Assembly: GCA_947444195.1 (NCBI GenBank)
Contig: CANEZL010000023.1
Span: 1-64,000 of the forward strand
Origin: Methylobacteriaceae bacterium
GTDB lineage: Bacteria; Pseudomonadota; Alphaproteobacteria; Rhizobiales; Beijerinckiaceae
Direction of reading: 5' to 3'
Length of the DNA: 64,000 nt
Shown here: positions 39,665 to 48,058 of the stretch, one piece after another
Position numbering within the stretch: position 1 is the stretch's first letter
Layout of the letters: each line of letters starts with the position of its first letter
Position numbers and translations under genes: made by a program
Notes under the pieces: generated by a model
What the model was told of the DNA's origin: nothing
Database searches by the model: none
Seen by the model: the letters and a program-made list of their open reading frames with translations, nothing else

Positions 39665-40192
39665 ATGCTCATCGAAAGCGGTTCGCCCGTCGCGGCGGAC
39701 AACCGGATCGGCATCAGCCTGACGATCAACGGCCAGCAGCGCGAGCTTCAGGTCGCTCCCTGGACCACGCTCCTCGACCTCCTGCGCGAGCGCCTCGACC
39801 TCACCGGCACCAAGAAGGGCTGCGACCACGGCCAGTGCGGCGCCTGCACGGTGCTGGTGAACGGCACCCGCGTGAATTCCTGCCTGACGCTCGCCGTGAT
39901 GAAGGACGGCGCCGAGATCACCACCGTCGAGGGGCTGGCCGGCCTCGCCAACGACGGCGCGGGCTCCAACGGGCTGCACCCGATCCAGGCGGCCTTCATC
40001 GAGCACGACGCCTTCCAGTGCGGCTACTGCACGCCGGGCCAGCTCTGCTCCTCCGTGGGCCTGATGAACGAGGGCCACGCGAAATCCCGCGACGAGATCC
40101 GCGAGGCGATGAGCGGCAACATCTGCCGCTGCGGCGCCTACACCAACATCGTCGACGCCATCGAGGACGTGATGCAGGGAGAGGCCCGATGA
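39665..40192 (+). CDS. paoA: Aldehyde oxidoreductase 2Fe-2S subunit
   Basis: The 175-residue protein has two [2Fe-2S] clusters: an N-terminal plant-type ferredoxin motif (KGCDHGQCGACTVLVNG plus NSCLTL) and a C-terminal four-helix motif (FQCGYCTPGQLCSS and GNICRCGAYTNI). It is the small subunit of a xanthine-oxidase-family enzyme that carries electrons from the Mo centre to FAD. The E. coli homologue has a Tat signal; none is obvious here. Its stop overlaps the next ATG. Confidence 0.88.
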   Translation: MLIESGSPVAADNRIGISLTINGQQRELQVAPWTTLLDLLRERLDLTGTKKGCDHGQCGACTVLVNGTRVNSCLTLAVMKDGAEITTVEGLAGLANDGAGSNGLHPIQAAFIEHDAFQCGYCTPGQLCSSVGLMNEGHAKSRDEIREAMSGNICRCGAYTNIVDAIEDVMQGEAR

Positions 40193-41202
40193 ACCGCTTC
40201 GACTACGTGCGCGCCGGCACGGTCGCCGAGGCGGTCCAGGCCTTCGCCGGAGCGCCCGACGCGCGCTTCATCGCGGGCGGGACCAACCTCGTCGACCTGA
40301 TGAAGTACGATGTCGAGCGGCCGGGCCGCCTCGTCGACATCACCCGCCTGCCGCTCACCGGGATCGAGGAGCGCGACGGCGGCCTGCGCCTCGGCGCCCT
40401 CGCCACCAACGCGGACGTGGCCTACGACGCGCGCGTCCGGGAGCGCTACCCGCTCCTCGCCAACGCGATCCTGGCCGGCGCCTCGGCGCAATTGCGCAAC
40501 GCCGCCTCGACCGGCGGAAACCTGCTGCAGCGCACCCGCTGCTACTATTTCTACGACACGGCCACGCCCTGCAACAAGCGCGAGCCGGGTTCCGGCTGCC
40601 CCGCCATCGGCGGGGTGAGCCGCATCCACGCGATCTTCGGCACGAGCGAGCACTGCATCGCCACGCACCCCTCCGACATGTGCGTGGCGCTCGCCGCGCT
40701 CGAGGCCGTGGTGCAGGTGGCGGGGCCCGCGGGCGAGCGCTCCATCCCCTTCGCCGAGTTCCATCGGCTCCCCGGCGACGCGCCGGAGCGGGACACGAAC
40801 CTCGCGCCGGGCGAGATCGTCGTCGCCGTCGATTTGCCGGCGCGCGATTTCGGGCAGAACGTCACCTACCTGAAGCTGCGCGACCGGCTCTCCTACGCCT
40901 TCGCCCTGGTCTCGGTGGCCGCCGCCCTCGAACTCGACGGCGGCACGATCAGGACCGCCCGCCTCGCGCTGGGCGGCGTCGCCCACAAACCCTGGCGCAA
41001 CGCGCGAGCCGAGGCGCTCCTCGTCGGCAAGCCCGCGGAGCGGGCGAGCTTCCAGGCGGCGGCGGATCTCGTCGTCGCCGAGGCCAAGCCCCAGGCGGGC
41101 AACGCCTTCAAGGTGGAACTGGCGCGGCGCGCCATCGTGCGCGGCCTCGAACAGGCGGCCGCCGGCACGCCCCAATCCATCACCGACAAGCGCATCCAGT
41201 GA
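40189..41202 (+). CDS. paoB: Aldehyde oxidoreductase FAD-binding subunit
   Basis: The 337-residue subunit carries the FAD-binding fold (ARFIAGGTNLVDLMKYDV and NAASTGGNLLQRTRC). The Cys-rich stretch from RCYYFYDTATPCNKREPGSG through EHCIATHPSDMCVAL is the PaoB-type insertion that holds an extra [4Fe-4S] cluster, absent from ordinary xanthine dehydrogenases. This feature argues for a PaoABC-type aldehyde oxidoreductase. ATGA overlap with the small subunit and a 10-base gap to the large subunit show an operon. Confidence 0.85.
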   Translation: MNRFDYVRAGTVAEAVQAFAGAPDARFIAGGTNLVDLMKYDVERPGRLVDITRLPLTGIEERDGGLRLGALATNADVAYDARVRERYPLLANAILAGASAQLRNAASTGGNLLQRTRCYYFYDTATPCNKREPGSGCPAIGGVSRIHAIFGTSEHCIATHPSDMCVALAALEAVVQVAGPAGERSIPFAEFHRLPGDAPERDTNLAPGEIVVAVDLPARDFGQNVTYLKLRDRLSYAFALVSVAAALELDGGTIRTARLALGGVAHKPWRNARAEALLVGKPAERASFQAAADLVVAEAKPQAGNAFKVELARRAIVRGLEQAAAGTPQSITDKRIQ

Positions 41203-41212
41203 GGCGCCGCCC

Positions 41213-43468
41213 ATGACCCAGACCTTCTCCTCCACCGGAAGCGACCGCTTCGTCGGCAGCGCCCGCAGCCGCGTCGACGGCCCGGCCAAGGTGACGGGGC
41301 TCGCCCGCTACGCCGGCGAGTTCACGGGGCCCGATCTCCTGCACGGCACCGTCGTCTCGGGCACCATCGCCCGCGGGCGCATCACCGGGATCGACACGGA
41401 AGCGGCCGAGGCGGTGCCCGGCGTCATCAAGGTGCTGACCCACGAGAACCGGCCGCGCACGGCCTGGCTCGACTACAATTACCAGGACGCGGTGGCGCCC
41501 CCCGGCTCGCCCTTCCGGGCGCTCTACGACGACAAGATCCACTACAGCGGCCAGCCCGTCGCCCTGGTGGTGGCCGAGGATTTCGAGACGGCCCGCCACG
41601 CCGCGGCCCTGGTGCGGGTCTCCTACGCGGCGGAGACGCCCGCGACCGACCTCACCGCTGTCGGCGACCTCGCCTACGACCCGCCGAAGAAGCGCAGCGG
41701 CATCAAGCCCCCGCCCAAGCCCTGGGGCGATGCGGACGCGGTCTTCGACACCTCCGCGGTCAAGCTGCGCGAGACCTACCGGATCGCCACCGAGCATCAC
41801 AACCCGATGGAGCCCCACGCCTCCACCGTGATCGTCGAGGGCGAGGGCCGCTACACGGTCTACGACAAGGTCCAGGGCGTCTCGAACAGCCACGCCTATC
41901 TCGCCAGCGTGTTCGGCCTCGACAAGGACAAGGTCCGGGTGATGAACCCGTATCTCGGCGGCGGCTTCGGCTCGGGGCTGCGCCCGCAATACCAGCTCTT
42001 CCTCGCCATGCTGGCGGCGCGCGACCTCGACCGCTCGGTGCGCGTGGTGCTGACCCGCGACCAGATGTGGAGCTTCACCCACCGGCCCGAGACGCTGCAG
42101 ACCGTGAGCCTCGGCGCGGACGCGGACGGCACGCTCCAGGCGCTCCGCCACGACGCCCTGGCCCCGACCTCGCGCTTCGAGGATTACCAGGAGGTCGTCG
42201 TCAACTGGTCGGCCGTGCTCTACCGCTGCGACAACGTTGCCCTGACCTACAAGCTCGCCCAGCTCGACGTCTTCACCCCCGGCGACATGCGGGCGCCCGG
42301 CGCCGTCACCGGCGTCTTCGCCATCGAGACGGCGATGGACGAACTCGCCCACGCCACCGGCCTCGACCCGATCGAACTGCGGCTGAAGAACTACAGCGAG
42401 CGGGACGCCACCGCCGAGGACAAGCCCTTCGGCTCGAAGGCGCTCAAGAGCTGCTTCACGCAAGGCGCCGAGCGCTTCGGCTGGAGCCGGCGCAACCCGG
42501 AGCCGCGCTCCATGCGCGAGGGCCGCGAGCTCGTCGGCTGGGGCATGGCCACCGGCGTCTGGGAATCGATGATGCAGCAGACCAGCGCGCACGCGATCCT
42601 CACCGCGGACGGCAAGCTGGAGGTCGGCAACTCGACGGGCGATATCGGCACCGGCACCTACACGATCCTCACCCAGATCGCCGCCGACAGCCTCGGCCTG
42701 ACCATGGAGGCGGTGACGACGAAGCTCGGCGACACCGACCTGCCCGAGGCGCCGGTGGCCGGCGGCTCGTGGACGGCGGCCTCCTCCGGCACCGCCGTGA
42801 TGAAGGCCTGCCGGGATGTCGGCGAGCAGCTGTTCAAGCTCGCCCGGCAGATGGACGACTCGCCGCTCGCCAACGTCGATTTCGAGCGCGTCGCCTTCGC
42901 GGAGGGCCGCATCGCGGTGGCCGACGACCCCGCCCGCGGCGTGGCCCTCGTTGACGTCATGCGGGCCGCGGGCGTCGAGAAGCTCGAGGCCACGGCCTCG
43001 GCCGCCCCGGACAAGGACTTCAACGCCACGTACGAGGCCTACACCCACTCGGCGATCTTCGCGGAGGTGAAGGTCGACGAGGAGCTGGGTCAGGTCCGCG
43101 TCACCCGCATCGTCTCGGCCATCGCCGCCGGCAAGGTGCTGAACCCGAAGACGGCGCGCAGCCAGATCCTCGGCGGCGTGGTGATGGGCATCGGCTCGGC
43201 GCTGGAGGAGGAATCGATGATGGACACTCGCCTCGGCCGATTCATGAACCACAATCTCAGCGAGTACCACGTGCCGGTGAACGCCGACATCCACGACATC
43301 GAGGTCATCTTCGTGGACGAGGAGGACAAGGCGAACCCCCTCGGCGTGAAGGGCCTGGGCGAGATCGGCATCGTGGGCACGGCGGCGGCCATCGCCAACG
43401 CCGTCCACCACGCCACGGGCAAGCGCATCCGCGACCTGCCCATCACCATCGACAAGATCCTCGCCTGA
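41213..43468 (+). CDS. paoC: Aldehyde oxidoreductase molybdopterin-binding subunit
   Basis: The 751-residue large subunit has the Mo-cofactor regions YLGGGFGSGLRPQYQLFLAM, GDMRAPGAVTGVFAIE and, near the C-terminus, KGLGEIGIVGTAAAIANAVH, whose Glu is the catalytic base. It hydroxylates aldehydes to acids at a molybdenum centre. The adjacent MocA-like cytidylyltransferase or maturation factor (PaoD) seen in some operons is not present here. A long hairpin follows the stop. Confidence 0.9.
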   Translation: MTQTFSSTGSDRFVGSARSRVDGPAKVTGLARYAGEFTGPDLLHGTVVSGTIARGRITGIDTEAAEAVPGVIKVLTHENRPRTAWLDYNYQDAVAPPGSPFRALYDDKIHYSGQPVALVVAEDFETARHAAALVRVSYAAETPATDLTAVGDLAYDPPKKRSGIKPPPKPWGDADAVFDTSAVKLRETYRIATEHHNPMEPHASTVIVEGEGRYTVYDKVQGVSNSHAYLASVFGLDKDKVRVMNPYLGGGFGSGLRPQYQLFLAMLAARDLDRSVRVVLTRDQMWSFTHRPETLQTVSLGADADGTLQALRHDALAPTSRFEDYQEVVVNWSAVLYRCDNVALTYKLAQLDVFTPGDMRAPGAVTGVFAIETAMDELAHATGLDPIELRLKNYSERDATAEDKPFGSKALKSCFTQGAERFGWSRRNPEPRSMREGRELVGWGMATGVWESMMQQTSAHAILTADGKLEVGNSTGDIGTGTYTILTQIAADSLGLTMEAVTTKLGDTDLPEAPVAGGSWTAASSGTAVMKACRDVGEQLFKLARQMDDSPLANVDFERVAFAEGRIAVADDPARGVALVDVMRAAGVEKLEATASAAPDKDFNATYEAYTHSAIFAEVKVDEELGQVRVTRIVSAIAAGKVLNPKTARSQILGGVVMGIGSALEEESMMDTRLGRFMNHNLSEYHVPVNADIHDIEVIFVDEEDKANPLGVKGLGEIGIVGTAAAIANAVHHATGKRIRDLPITIDKILA

Positions 43469-43485
43469 AGCGATCGTCGCGCCGT

Positions 43486-43514
43486 GCGGCCCCGGAGACA
43501 GCCTCCGGGGCCGC
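43486..43514 (+). terminator. Hairpin after the aldehyde oxidoreductase operon
   Basis: GCGGCCCCGGAG and CTCCGGGGCCGC form a perfect 12-bp stem with an ACAGC loop, 18 bases after the large-subunit stop. Only a short TCCTTC follows, so the terminator is plausible but not canonical. Confidence 0.65.
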
Positions 43515-43520
43515 TCCTTC

Positions 43521-43760
43521 GGGAACGCACGCGATGCCGTCTTCCTCGTCCTCTCCGGTCGCGCGACCGGCGCGTCCTGGCTCTGCTATTTCCGCGCCCT
43601 GTCCCTGGGGGACGCGGCCCGCGTCGCGCCCCTGGACAAGCCGAGCGTGGTCCTGGTGGCGGTCCTCGGCGCGACCCTGCTCGGCGAGAGCCTCGGCCTC
43701 GCCGCCTGGTTCGGCGTGGCGCTCATCGCCTGCGGCGCGGTGATCCTCGCGAGCGCCTGA
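43521..43760 (+). pseudogene. EamA/DMT transporter C-terminal remnant
   Basis: In the frame ending at 43760 the translation runs DAVFLVLSGRATGASWLCYF, then RALSLGDAARVAPLDKPSVV and LLGESLGLAAWFGVALIACG, the C-terminal half of an EamA drug/metabolite transporter. There is no start codon or N-terminal half; the aldehyde oxidoreductase terminator abuts it. It was not listed in the ORF track in this frame. A relic of a deleted gene is the simplest explanation. Confidence 0.75.
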
Positions 43761-43867
43761 ACCGCCGCCCCCTCGAACCGGCTCCGACGTCGCCCCGTCG
43801 GGTCGGGGCCGCAGGATCCGTTAACCGATCCGGCCGATCATGGAGCCCGCATCAAGGAGGGCTCTCG

Positions 43868-44023
43868 ATGGAAGGGTTCTATCGCGGCATCGAGACCGGA
43901 CTTCTCGGCCTCGGCTTCTGCCTGGGCTTTGCCGCCTTCACCGTCATGGCGTCGCCGCGGGAGATCGCGGATCATCTCGCCATCGACCTGCCGATGCTCA
44001 CCGTGACCGTCCCCGCCCGATGA
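43868..44023 (+). CDS. 51-residue membrane protein
   Basis: MEGFYRGIETGLLGLGFCLG is followed by FAAFTVMASPREIADHLAID and a short end; one hydrophobic helix near the N-terminus. AAGGAGGG lies at good distance before the ATG, a strong ribosome site that supports expression. A terminator hairpin follows. Function unknown. Confidence 0.65.
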   Translation: MEGFYRGIETGLLGLGFCLGFAAFTVMASPREIADHLAIDLPMLTVTVPAR

Positions 44024-44026
44024 GGA

Positions 44027-44056
44027 GAGCCCGCCGCGCGACCGCGCGGCGGGCTC
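44027..44056. terminator. Strong hairpin between convergent genes
   Basis: GAGCCCGCCGCGCG and CGCGCGGCGGGCTC are perfect 14-base arms around AC, followed by CCGTCCTTTCC. It lies between the small membrane protein and the oppositely oriented iron permease and could serve both. Confidence 0.75.
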
Positions 44057-44102
44057 CCGTCCTTTCCGGCCCTCGGGGCGATGCCGGAACGATGGCGGCG
44101 CG

Positions 44103-44933
44103 CTACGGCGCGACGCGGGCGGGCTTGCTCCCGGCGGCACGATCCCCGCCGCGGGCGTTGCTGCGCGCGAGGTAGGTGGCGAGGCAGGCGAGCGCGATCA
44201 GCACCAGCACGCCCTGCGTGCCCAGCGCCTCCCACGAGCCGTTGAAGCCGATATCCGTGACGAAATTGGGCACGCCGTCGTTGTGGACCGGGATCAGCGT
44301 CTGCTCCTGGAACTCCTGGAAGGCCTCGCCCACGAGCTTCAGGCCCATGACGAACAGGAAGGCCGAGGTGAGCAGGAACATCGGCCGCAGCGGCAGGCGC
44401 ACGGCCAGCCACTGCATCGCGACGAACATCGCCGCGAGCGCCAGCGCCGCGACGCCGAGGCCCGCGAACAGCGCCCCGTCGAACCCGTTGGCCGACTTGG
44501 CGAGGGCGTGCAGGAACAGGACCGTCTCGGCGCCCTCGCGGAACACCGCCAGGAAGGCGATGCCGGCGAGCGACAGGACGGTGCCGGCGCCCAGCGCCCG
44601 CTCGGCGAGGCGGTTCAGGTCGGATTGCCACGCCTTCGGATCCTGCCGGACGAACAGCCAGCCGCTCATGTAGAACATCAGCGCGGCGGCCCCGAGCATC
44701 ACGGCCGCCTCCATGAGGTCGTTGTGGTTGCCGTCGAAATAGGTCTGGAACACCCAGGCCATGCCGAGGCTCGCCAGGGCGGCGGCACCCGCACCCGCGT
44801 AGACGGGGGCGATCCGGTCCTCGGCCCCCGCCCGGCGCAGGAAGGCCACGAGGGCGGCGATGATGAGCAGCGCCTCCAGCCCCTCCCGGAAGAGGATGGT
44901 GAAGGCTTGAACGAACGTCGAACCGCCCGCCAT
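44103..44933 (-). CDS. efeU: FTR1-family iron permease
   Basis: The 276-residue protein has seven or so membrane helices and the two REXXE-type iron motifs: FREGLEALLI in helix 1 and FREGAETVLFL in helix 4. It carries iron across the inner membrane. The partner EfeO and EfeB proteins of complete systems are not adjacent. CTGGAGA precedes the ATG at 44933, and a palindrome about 60 bases upstream may be an operator. Confidence 0.9.
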   Translation of the reverse strand: MAGGSTFVQAFTILFREGLEALLIIAALVAFLRRAGAEDRIAPVYAGAGAAALASLGMAWVFQTYFDGNHNDLMEAAVMLGAAALMFYMSGWLFVRQDPKAWQSDLNRLAERALGAGTVLSLAGIAFLAVFREGAETVLFLHALAKSANGFDGALFAGLGVAALALAAMFVAMQWLAVRLPLRPMFLLTSAFLFVMGLKLVGEAFQEFQEQTLIPVHNDGVPNFVTDIGFNGSWEALGTQGVLVLIALACLATYLARSNARGGDRAAGSKPARVAP

Positions 44934-44991
44934 GGCGAATCTCCAGATTGGAAACGTTTCAAACAAGGTCGGCGACCCGCGGACCGGCGAT

Positions 44992-45006
44992 ATTCCAGAC
45001 TGGAAT
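44992..45006. promoter_or_regulatory. Palindromic site upstream of the iron permease
   Basis: ATTCCAGACTGGAAT is a perfect 7-1-7 palindrome 59 bases upstream of the permease ATG. Its size and location suit a Fur/Irr-type regulator, but the bases do not match the known Irr or Fur boxes closely, so the regulator is unknown. Confidence 0.4.
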
Positions 45007-45288
45007 TGCTCTGAAGAACGCCGGCCTGCCGCCGAAGACTTGGCCCGACAGGGTCGTGTACGGGCGAAGTGCCTGACTAGTCGCAGCCGATGCGTCCGGC
45101 AAGGCGGCACACGCGGATCTGACCGGGCGTATTCGCCGCTCCCCGGGTCGCGGCGGCGCCGTCGGGGCCTCGCGATGGCGCGGAGATGGCTTTTTCGTGC
45201 AACCGAACAGCCGAGCCGTGCATTGAGAGGGCAGAGATCCGAGGCGCCTCCCGAGCGAGCCGCGCCGTGCCGAACGGACCATGCCGCC

Positions 45289-45531
45289 ATGCTGATCAGG
45301 ACCCTTGTCGCGACGGGTTTCGTCGCGACGCTTCTCGCTGCCGGGAGCAGCCTGCCCGCCTCCGCCGCGGCGCTCTCCGACCGGGGCATCGCGAAGGTCG
45401 CCGAGGCGACCCCGGTGCGCCCCGCCGCCGTGAGCGAGACCGAGGAGGAGCCCAATTGCAGCCGCGCCCGCCGCCGCCTGTGGATCGAGGGCGAGGGCTG
45501 GGTGGTCCGCCGCATCACCACCTGCCGCTGA
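45289..45531 (+). CDS. Small secreted protein, Cys-pair
   Basis: The 80-residue product has a signal peptide (MLIRTLVATGFVATLLAAGS, cleaved near ASAAA). The mature part is short and ends NCSRARRRLWIEGEGWVVRR with a final ITTCR, leaving two Cys residues that could form a disulfide. A canonical terminator follows. Function unknown; such proteins are frequent in Methylobacterium. Confidence 0.65.
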   Translation: MLIRTLVATGFVATLLAAGSSLPASAAALSDRGIAKVAEATPVRPAAVSETEEEPNCSRARRRLWIEGEGWVVRRITTCR

Positions 45532-45552
45532 GCGGCCCCGCGACGCGGCGCG

Positions 45553-45577
45553 AGCCCCGGCCCTGCCGGGGCTTTTT
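45553..45577 (+). terminator. Rho-independent terminator
   Basis: AGCCCCGGC and AGCCGGGGC-type arms (AGCCCCGGC / GCCGGGGCT) form a 9-bp stem with a CCT loop followed by TTTTC, 22 bases after the small secreted protein. Confidence 0.85.
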
Positions 45578-45758
45578 CGTTGGGGACACGCGGTTTCCCG
45601 GTGACGGCGCGGGCATACGCAGTCTGCGCGGCTGGCCCCGGCGACCGGAACGGAACGAGATCGCGGTGGACAGGGTTCGGATTCCGAGCCCGGCGCGCGC
45701 CCGGCCGGCCCCGTGCCGCCGGGAGGTCCGCGCCCGCAATGGCAAGCCGGAGGTGGAG

Positions 45759-46196
45759 ATGTCCCTCACGATCGCGCGGCCCCTCTTCCTCGCCGCCCTC
45801 CTGGTCACGACCGGCGCCGCCGCGGGCGAGCGCGGATACGCGCCCGCCCATGCCGGCTACGGGCCCGCCTATGCGGGGGGCTACGGCTTCGCCGACGAGG
45901 CGGTGCGCGGCGCCTATATCGGCGCGCCCCTGACCCGCTTCCCCCGCCCGAGCGAGATCGTGCCGCCGGCCTGGAGCTACGGCACCTACGGCGTTCCCAC
46001 GATCTCGGGGATTCCCCGCGCGCCGGTGGGCGAGCCCACCGTGACCGTGATCAACCCGCACGAGACCGCTCCGCGCCGGGCCCGCGGCGGCCCGCGCATC
46101 CTGTCGCGCGACGGGGGCGGCGACTGGGTGCAGCGCAACGGCCTCGACCAGCCCGCGGGCGCGCGGGTCATCGCGGTACGGGTGCCCCGCCGCTGA
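45759..46196 (+). CDS. Secreted Gly/Tyr/Pro-rich protein
   Basis: The 145-residue product has a signal peptide (MSLTIARPLFLAALLVTTGA), a Gly/Tyr/Ala-rich segment (YAPAHAGYGPAYAGGYGFAD) and a Pro-rich end (GIPRAPVGEPTVTVINPHET). CCGGAGG lies well placed before the ATG. No family was recognised; a periplasmic or surface location is likely. Confidence 0.6.
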   Translation: MSLTIARPLFLAALLVTTGAAAGERGYAPAHAGYGPAYAGGYGFADEAVRGAYIGAPLTRFPRPSEIVPPAWSYGTYGVPTISGIPRAPVGEPTVTVINPHETAPRRARGGPRILSRDGGGDWVQRNGLDQPAGARVIAVRVPRR

Positions 46197-46297
46197 GGCC
46201 CTCGGCCGACGCACCCCCCGTGAGGGTCCATTAAGAACTGCCGTTGCATGATGGACGACCAGAGATCCGAGCGTTTCGGCGGGTCCCGAGGGCGTCC

Positions 46298-47194
46298 ATG
46301 CACATCGTCATCGTCGATCCCAGCCGCGTCGTCCTCCGGATCGTGACGGGCCTGCTCGAACCGCGCGGCCACACGGTCCACACCTTCACCGATTCCGGGG
46401 AGGCCCTGACCTTCATCACGGACCGGCCCGAGGTGCGCGTGCTCATCACGAGCCTGCAGGTCCGCCCGCTCACGGGGCTCGAACTGTGCTGGTCGGCCCG
46501 CCTCCTCGCCGAGGACCGCCGGCCCCTCTACGTCATCACCATGTCCTCGGCCCGCAGCTCGCGGAACCTCGCCGAGGCGCTGGACAGCGGCGCCGACGAC
46601 TTCATCGACAAGCCGCCGGGCGCCGAGGAGCTGAACGCGCGCCTGCGCGCCGCCGAGCGGCTCACCACTCTGCAGGAGAACCTGATCCGCCTCGCGGAGA
46701 CCGATCCCCTGAGCGGCATCCTCAACCGGCGCGCCTTCTTCGCGCAGGCGGCCACCGACGCGGACCGGGCGGGCAACCACGGCCGCCTCTCGATGGTGCT
46801 CGCCGACATCGACCATTTCAAGCGCATCAACGACGAGCACGGGCACGATGTGGGCGATCTCGCGATCCAGGCGGTCGCGAAGCTGATGACCACGGAAGGC
46901 CGGGCCGGCCGCCTCGGCGGCGAGGAATTCGCCGTCCTCCTGCCGGATGCCGGGCTGGAGGACGCCGAGGCGGTGGGCCGCCGCCTCTGCCTGCGGGCCC
47001 GCGACCTGCGCATCCGCGGCTCCCGGGGGCCGATCTCCCTGACCTGCAGCTTCGGCGTCAGCACCTGGACCGAGGGCGACTCCGTCGACGCCCTGATGAA
47101 GCGGGCCGACATCGCCCTCTACGAGGCCAAGACCGGCGGGCGCAACCGCGTGGTCTCGGCCGCCACCGACCTGATCCTCGCCCGCACCGCCTGA
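46298..47194 (+). CDS. Diguanylate cyclase with degenerate receiver domain
   Basis: The 298-residue protein has an N-terminal CheY-like domain (1-118) and a GGDEF domain (about 130-290). The active site GGEEF lies at 207-211 in RLGGEEFAVLLPDAG, and the metal/substrate segment is LADIDHFKRINDEHGHDVGD. It makes c-di-GMP. The receiver keeps Asp7 and Lys105 but has Ser52 where the phosphorylated Asp should be, so it is probably not activated by a kinase. The RxxD product-inhibition site is not seen upstream of GGEEF. The start MHIVIVD at 46298 is chosen over the longer frame. Confidence 0.88.
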   Translation: MHIVIVDPSRVVLRIVTGLLEPRGHTVHTFTDSGEALTFITDRPEVRVLITSLQVRPLTGLELCWSARLLAEDRRPLYVITMSSARSSRNLAEALDSGADDFIDKPPGAEELNARLRAAERLTTLQENLIRLAETDPLSGILNRRAFFAQAATDADRAGNHGRLSMVLADIDHFKRINDEHGHDVGDLAIQAVAKLMTTEGRAGRLGGEEFAVLLPDAGLEDAEAVGRRLCLRARDLRIRGSRGPISLTCSFGVSTWTEGDSVDALMKRADIALYEAKTGGRNRVVSAATDLILARTA

Positions 47195-47393
47195 CGCGAT
47201 CGGGGCCAGGCCCAACGCGACACAGCCCGGCCCGGCACCCCGTGCCGGGCTGAGACACCGGCCGGGGGCCGGACGCGACGCGGCGCCCATCGCGCTCTGC
47301 CGTTAAGGCTCCACCAGATCTGGAACGAAGATTGGAAGTACTGACCCGCAGCCGGTGAAGTCGTTTCAAACCGGGAAATGGGGATGCGGGGTC

Positions 47394-48029
47394 ATGAGTG
47401 ATGCGGTCGGCGTGCTGATACTGGACGAGCCGCAGGACGTCTCCCCGACTCTCCGAGCGGTCCTGGAGCACATGCCGGCGCTCCAGACCCTGTCCGAGAC
47501 GGCCCTCGACGAAACCTGGACCGGGCCCGCCGTCGCCGTGGTGGCCCTCGACGAGGCCCATCTCGCCGCGAGCCTCACCCGCATCGCCGAGCTGCGCGAG
47601 CGCCTGCCGCGGGTGCGCGTGCTCGCCACCTTCCAGGCGCTGGCGGGATCCGACCTGCGCCTGCTGCTGGAGGCCGGCGTCGACGCGGTGATGGCCCGCA
47701 CGGCGGCGCCGCGCGAGGTCCAGGCCGCCGTGCTGGCCCTGGCCGAGGGCGCGCCCTGCCTCGTCCAGCCGAGCGAGGCGTCCGAGGCGAGCGACGCGGT
47801 CGGCCTGACGCCGCGGGAGGCCGAGGTGCTGCGCTTCCTCAGCGCGGGCTTCAGCAACAAGGAGGTCGCCCGCCGCCTCGCCCTCAGCGTGCGCACGGTG
47901 GAGACGCACCGGCTCAACCTGCGCCGCAAGACCCAGACCGGCCGCCTGAAGGACCTCGTCTCCCTGGCACGCCAGCTCGGCCTCGCCCCCGTCCTCGAAG
48001 GTGAAGTCGGCCGCGCCGCCCGGCACTGA
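47394..48029 (+). CDS. LuxR/NarL-type transcription regulator with degenerate receiver
   Basis: The 211-residue protein ends in a classic GerE helix-turn-helix (LTPREAEVLRFLSAGFSNKE, then VARRLALSVRTVETHRLNLR). The N-terminal 130 residues have the size and alternation of a receiver domain (LILDEPQDVSPTLRAVLEHM), but VVALDEAHL replaces the usual phospho-Asp segment. So phosphorylation is doubtful. The ATG at 47394 is preferred. It lies 200 bases after the diguanylate cyclase in the same direction. Confidence 0.85.
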   Translation: MSDAVGVLILDEPQDVSPTLRAVLEHMPALQTLSETALDETWTGPAVAVVALDEAHLAASLTRIAELRERLPRVRVLATFQALAGSDLRLLLEAGVDAVMARTAAPREVQAAVLALAEGAPCLVQPSEASEASDAVGLTPREAEVLRFLSAGFSNKEVARRLALSVRTVETHRLNLRRKTQTGRLKDLVSLARQLGLAPVLEGEVGRAARH

Positions 48030-48058
48030 CCCGGACGTCTCCGCTCGATCGCCCCGGT

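Noticed and set aside
41180-43411. 743-residue minus-strand ORF opposite the molybdopterin subunit
   Set aside because: Low-complexity Arg/Val/His-rich shadow of the clearly conserved plus-strand gene.
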